A DNA stretch of 64,000 bases from assembly GCF_022133705.1 (NCBI RefSeq), contig NZ_JAKNHJ010000008.1, positions 1 through 64,000 of the forward strand, written 5' to 3'. A program made the position numbers and the translations under genes. The stretch's first letter is position 1. Each line of letters opens with the position of its first letter. Shown piece after piece: positions 62,781 through 64,000 of this stretch. Below the pieces are notes generated by a model. The model did no database searches. It saw nothing but the letters and a program-made list of their open reading frames with translations, and was not told where the DNA came from. The DNA is from Varibaculum cambriense. Lineage in GTDB: Bacteria; Actinomycetota; Actinomycetes; Actinomycetales; Actinomycetaceae.

Positions 62781-63260
62781 AATCTTGCCTCCTTGTATCA
62801 GTTATCGCCAGTTGCGTTAAAGTTTTATGTAATCGGTGACTGCTCGCCTGACTGGTATGTCCAAATTGATGGATTCTGCTGCAAAATATCTCGCCTGATT
62901 GATCGTTTACAACAGAGTCATGGTGTATATCTCACGTAGTCCCTGATGGGAATAGGTGAGATATACAAATCTAACTACCCGACATCGTTGTCTTCCATTC
63001 CATAAATTACGTTGGCGGATACAAGCTTACAATAAACATAGGACGTCTGACAAATAACTTGAAAACGATAGCTAAATAGCGCGATATTATTAAAATTAAA
63101 TAATAGATGTATAAATATTTAACTAGGTGTCTGATGAATAACTGAATTCATAGGTCTCTTCTTTATCTATGGACGCTGATAACCAAACTTATGTAGGCTC
63201 TAGACATCCTTGAAACGTGGTTTAATATCTAATCGGGTATTAAATCTGAAAAGTGGTAAG
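62781..63260. other. Regulatory region of the sialidase operon
   Basis: About 480 AT-rich bases between two minus-strand genes. The part next to the sialidase gene holds a possible promoter (TTGTAA at 62907-62912, GATATT near 62885-62890 on the minus strand) and the TATCTC repeats described below. From 62990 to 63260 I see no gene. Confidence 0.4.
62885..62966 (-). promoter_or_regulatory. Candidate operator: repeated TATCTC elements
   Basis: GTATATCTCAC (62925-62935) and GTGAGATATAC (62956-62966) form an exact 11-bp inverted repeat with a 20-base spacer. A third copy, TATCTCGCC, starts about 62887. Such spaced repeats upstream of a sugar operon suggest a repressor site, for instance of a GntR-type regulator, but no regulator gene is adjacent. 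Confidence 0.45.
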
Positions 63261-63297
63261 ACAATGCCCTCCCTGCTTTGGGCAGGGAGGGCATTGT
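63261..63297 (-). terminator. Hairpin after the helical membrane protein gene
   Basis: A perfect 16-bp GC-rich stem (63261-63276 with 63282-63297) and a five-base loop lie 24 bases after the stop codon on the minus strand. The T tract is weak. Confidence 0.6.
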
Positions 63298-63320
63298 TAA
63301 CTATTTGAATGACTTACGGG

Positions 63321-63830
63321 TTACTTTTCAACCTTGTCTTTTACTGCGTCAACGGCTTTGTCGGCTTTATCGGCTACGTCCTCGGCCACCTCTTTGGCCT
63401 TGTCCTGAGCCTTTTCTGCAGCTTCTTGCGGATCGAATTCGCTCACTTCTACATCCTCCCAGTATTCTTCTGCCCAGGGATCGTCAACTGGTTGCGAACG
63501 CCGGTACAGTACATACCCAATGCCACCGGCTACGGCAGCTAGTACCAGGAATAGTAGGGTCTTACGCCCCCGCTTGGGCTCCGGTTTACCAAATGTTTCT
63601 GCTGATTGTTTCTTCACTTGCTTAGCAGCCTCCTTCAAAGACTTCTCGGAATGCTTCTTTACCTCATGGAACTGGTCACGCACATTGTCTACCGCATGTT
63701 CTACACCCGGTACTAGTTCACTGCTCACTTTTTCTTGCAGATCTTGAGCGCCCTCAAGAACAATATCTTTCCCTTGGTCTGCCAAACTCCGTGCCTGTTT
63801 TAGCAGCTCATGCGGGCAGCATTTCTTCAT
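63321..63830 (-). CDS. Membrane-anchored helical protein of unknown function
   Basis: A 169-residue protein. Residues 1-80 are charged and helical with coiled-coil character, 90-108 form one membrane helix (TLLFLVLAAVAGGIGYVLYRR), and the rest is an acidic stretch ending in Lys/Asp/Ala-rich KAxDxVKDKVEK repeats, like YtxH or apolipoprotein-like proteins. The conserved W-A-E-E-Y-W near 120 recalls small actinobacterial membrane proteins. No function is known. AGGAGCG precedes the ATG. Confidence 0.6.
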   Translation of the reverse strand: MKKCCPHELLKQARSLADQGKDIVLEGAQDLQEKVSSELVPGVEHAVDNVRDQFHEVKKHSEKSLKEAAKQVKKQSAETFGKPEPKRGRKTLLFLVLAAVAGGIGYVLYRRSQPVDDPWAEEYWEDVEVSEFDPQEAAEKAQDKAKEVAEDVADKADKAVDAVKDKVEK

Positions 63831-64000
63831 GTTCGCTCCTTTGTCTTAGGCATACCGAAGCGCTCCGCCTCGGTAGCGACAGCTTGTACTCTCTTAGTCT
63901 AAACGTTACCGCCTAGCTTGTGGGAAGAATAGTCCCAGATTTAGCTACTGTTCGGTAAGCTTGAGTGTCGGTAATTTGGCTTTCATGAAAGGATAAGAAC
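63831..64000. other. Right-end intergenic tail
   Basis: No gene is complete here. The last bases include AAAGGATAAG, which could be the ribosome-binding site of a + strand gene that starts just outside the window. Confidence 0.3.

Overview
The window looks like chromosome from an anaerobic or microaerophilic, host-associated actinobacterium, probably Actinomycetaceae; a Varibaculum- or Mobiluncus-like genus is my guess. The grounds are WhiB, CarD, DUF3073, DUF3618, DUF4177, holin-X and sterol-carrier-like genes in typical actinobacterial neighbourhoods, a moderate GC content, an oxygen-sensitive 2-oxoacid:acceptor oxidoreductase, a sialidase/NanT pair and a giant sortase-anchored surface protein. 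No rRNA, CRISPR array, transposase or integrase is visible. One tRNA gene, tRNA-Thr(CGT), lies at about 16.1 kb.

Layout. (1) 0.2-10.8 kb: a carbohydrate-utilisation locus. It holds an Asp-nucleophile alpha/beta hydrolase, an agarase-like TIM-barrel protein, a ribose-type ABC importer (lipoprotein, double ATPase, permease), a GH35-type beta-galactosidase, a protein of unknown function, and a LacI-family repressor on the other strand. Near-identical 12-bp palindromes of the GTGAACGTTCAC type occur in both promoter regions and tie the locus together. (2) 11-16.2 kb: BCCT choline/betaine transporter, a flavin split-barrel protein, a copper P-type ATPase and the tRNA. (3) 16.3-20.4 kb: PEP-dependent dihydroxyacetone kinase dhaK-dhaL-dhaM, with DhaM fused to HPr and a complete Enzyme I. 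(4) 20.5-27 kb: UMF1-type MFS protein, IspD, CarD, metallophosphoesterase and a class A penicillin-binding protein, with WhiB divergent. (5) 27.3-31.8 kb: small actinobacterial housekeeping proteins, RidA and a DHA2-type exporter. (6) 31.8-39.6 kb: a MacB/FtsX-type ABC exporter whose ATPase has a very long disordered tail, a small WxSxAA helical protein paired with a lipase-like protein (possible type VII secretion substrates), and a YwiC-like membrane protein. (7) 39.8-44.5 kb: a four-gene 2-oxoacid:acceptor oxidoreductase operon ending in a GltD-like/ferredoxin fusion. (8) 44.5-47.9 kb: a membrane protein, nitrobindin-like protein, YgfZ and D-aminoacyl-tRNA deacylase. (9) 48.4-58.1 kb: one 3240-residue surface protein with a predicted thioester domain, about eleven VaFE (T-Q ester) repeats, about nine DUF5979-like repeats and an LAKTG sorting signal. 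(10) 58.1-64 kb: a non-coding stretch with a compound inverted repeat, then a sialidase-NanT operon with the sialidase lacking a signal peptide, and a membrane-anchored helical protein.

The most system-like unexplained parts are the LacI-controlled sugar locus, which combines unusual enzymes with an unrecognised protein, the WxSxAA/lipase pair, and the giant adhesin. Identifications rest on recognised motifs and context; no searches were run. Start codons were chosen from ribosome-binding sites and family lengths where several were possible.
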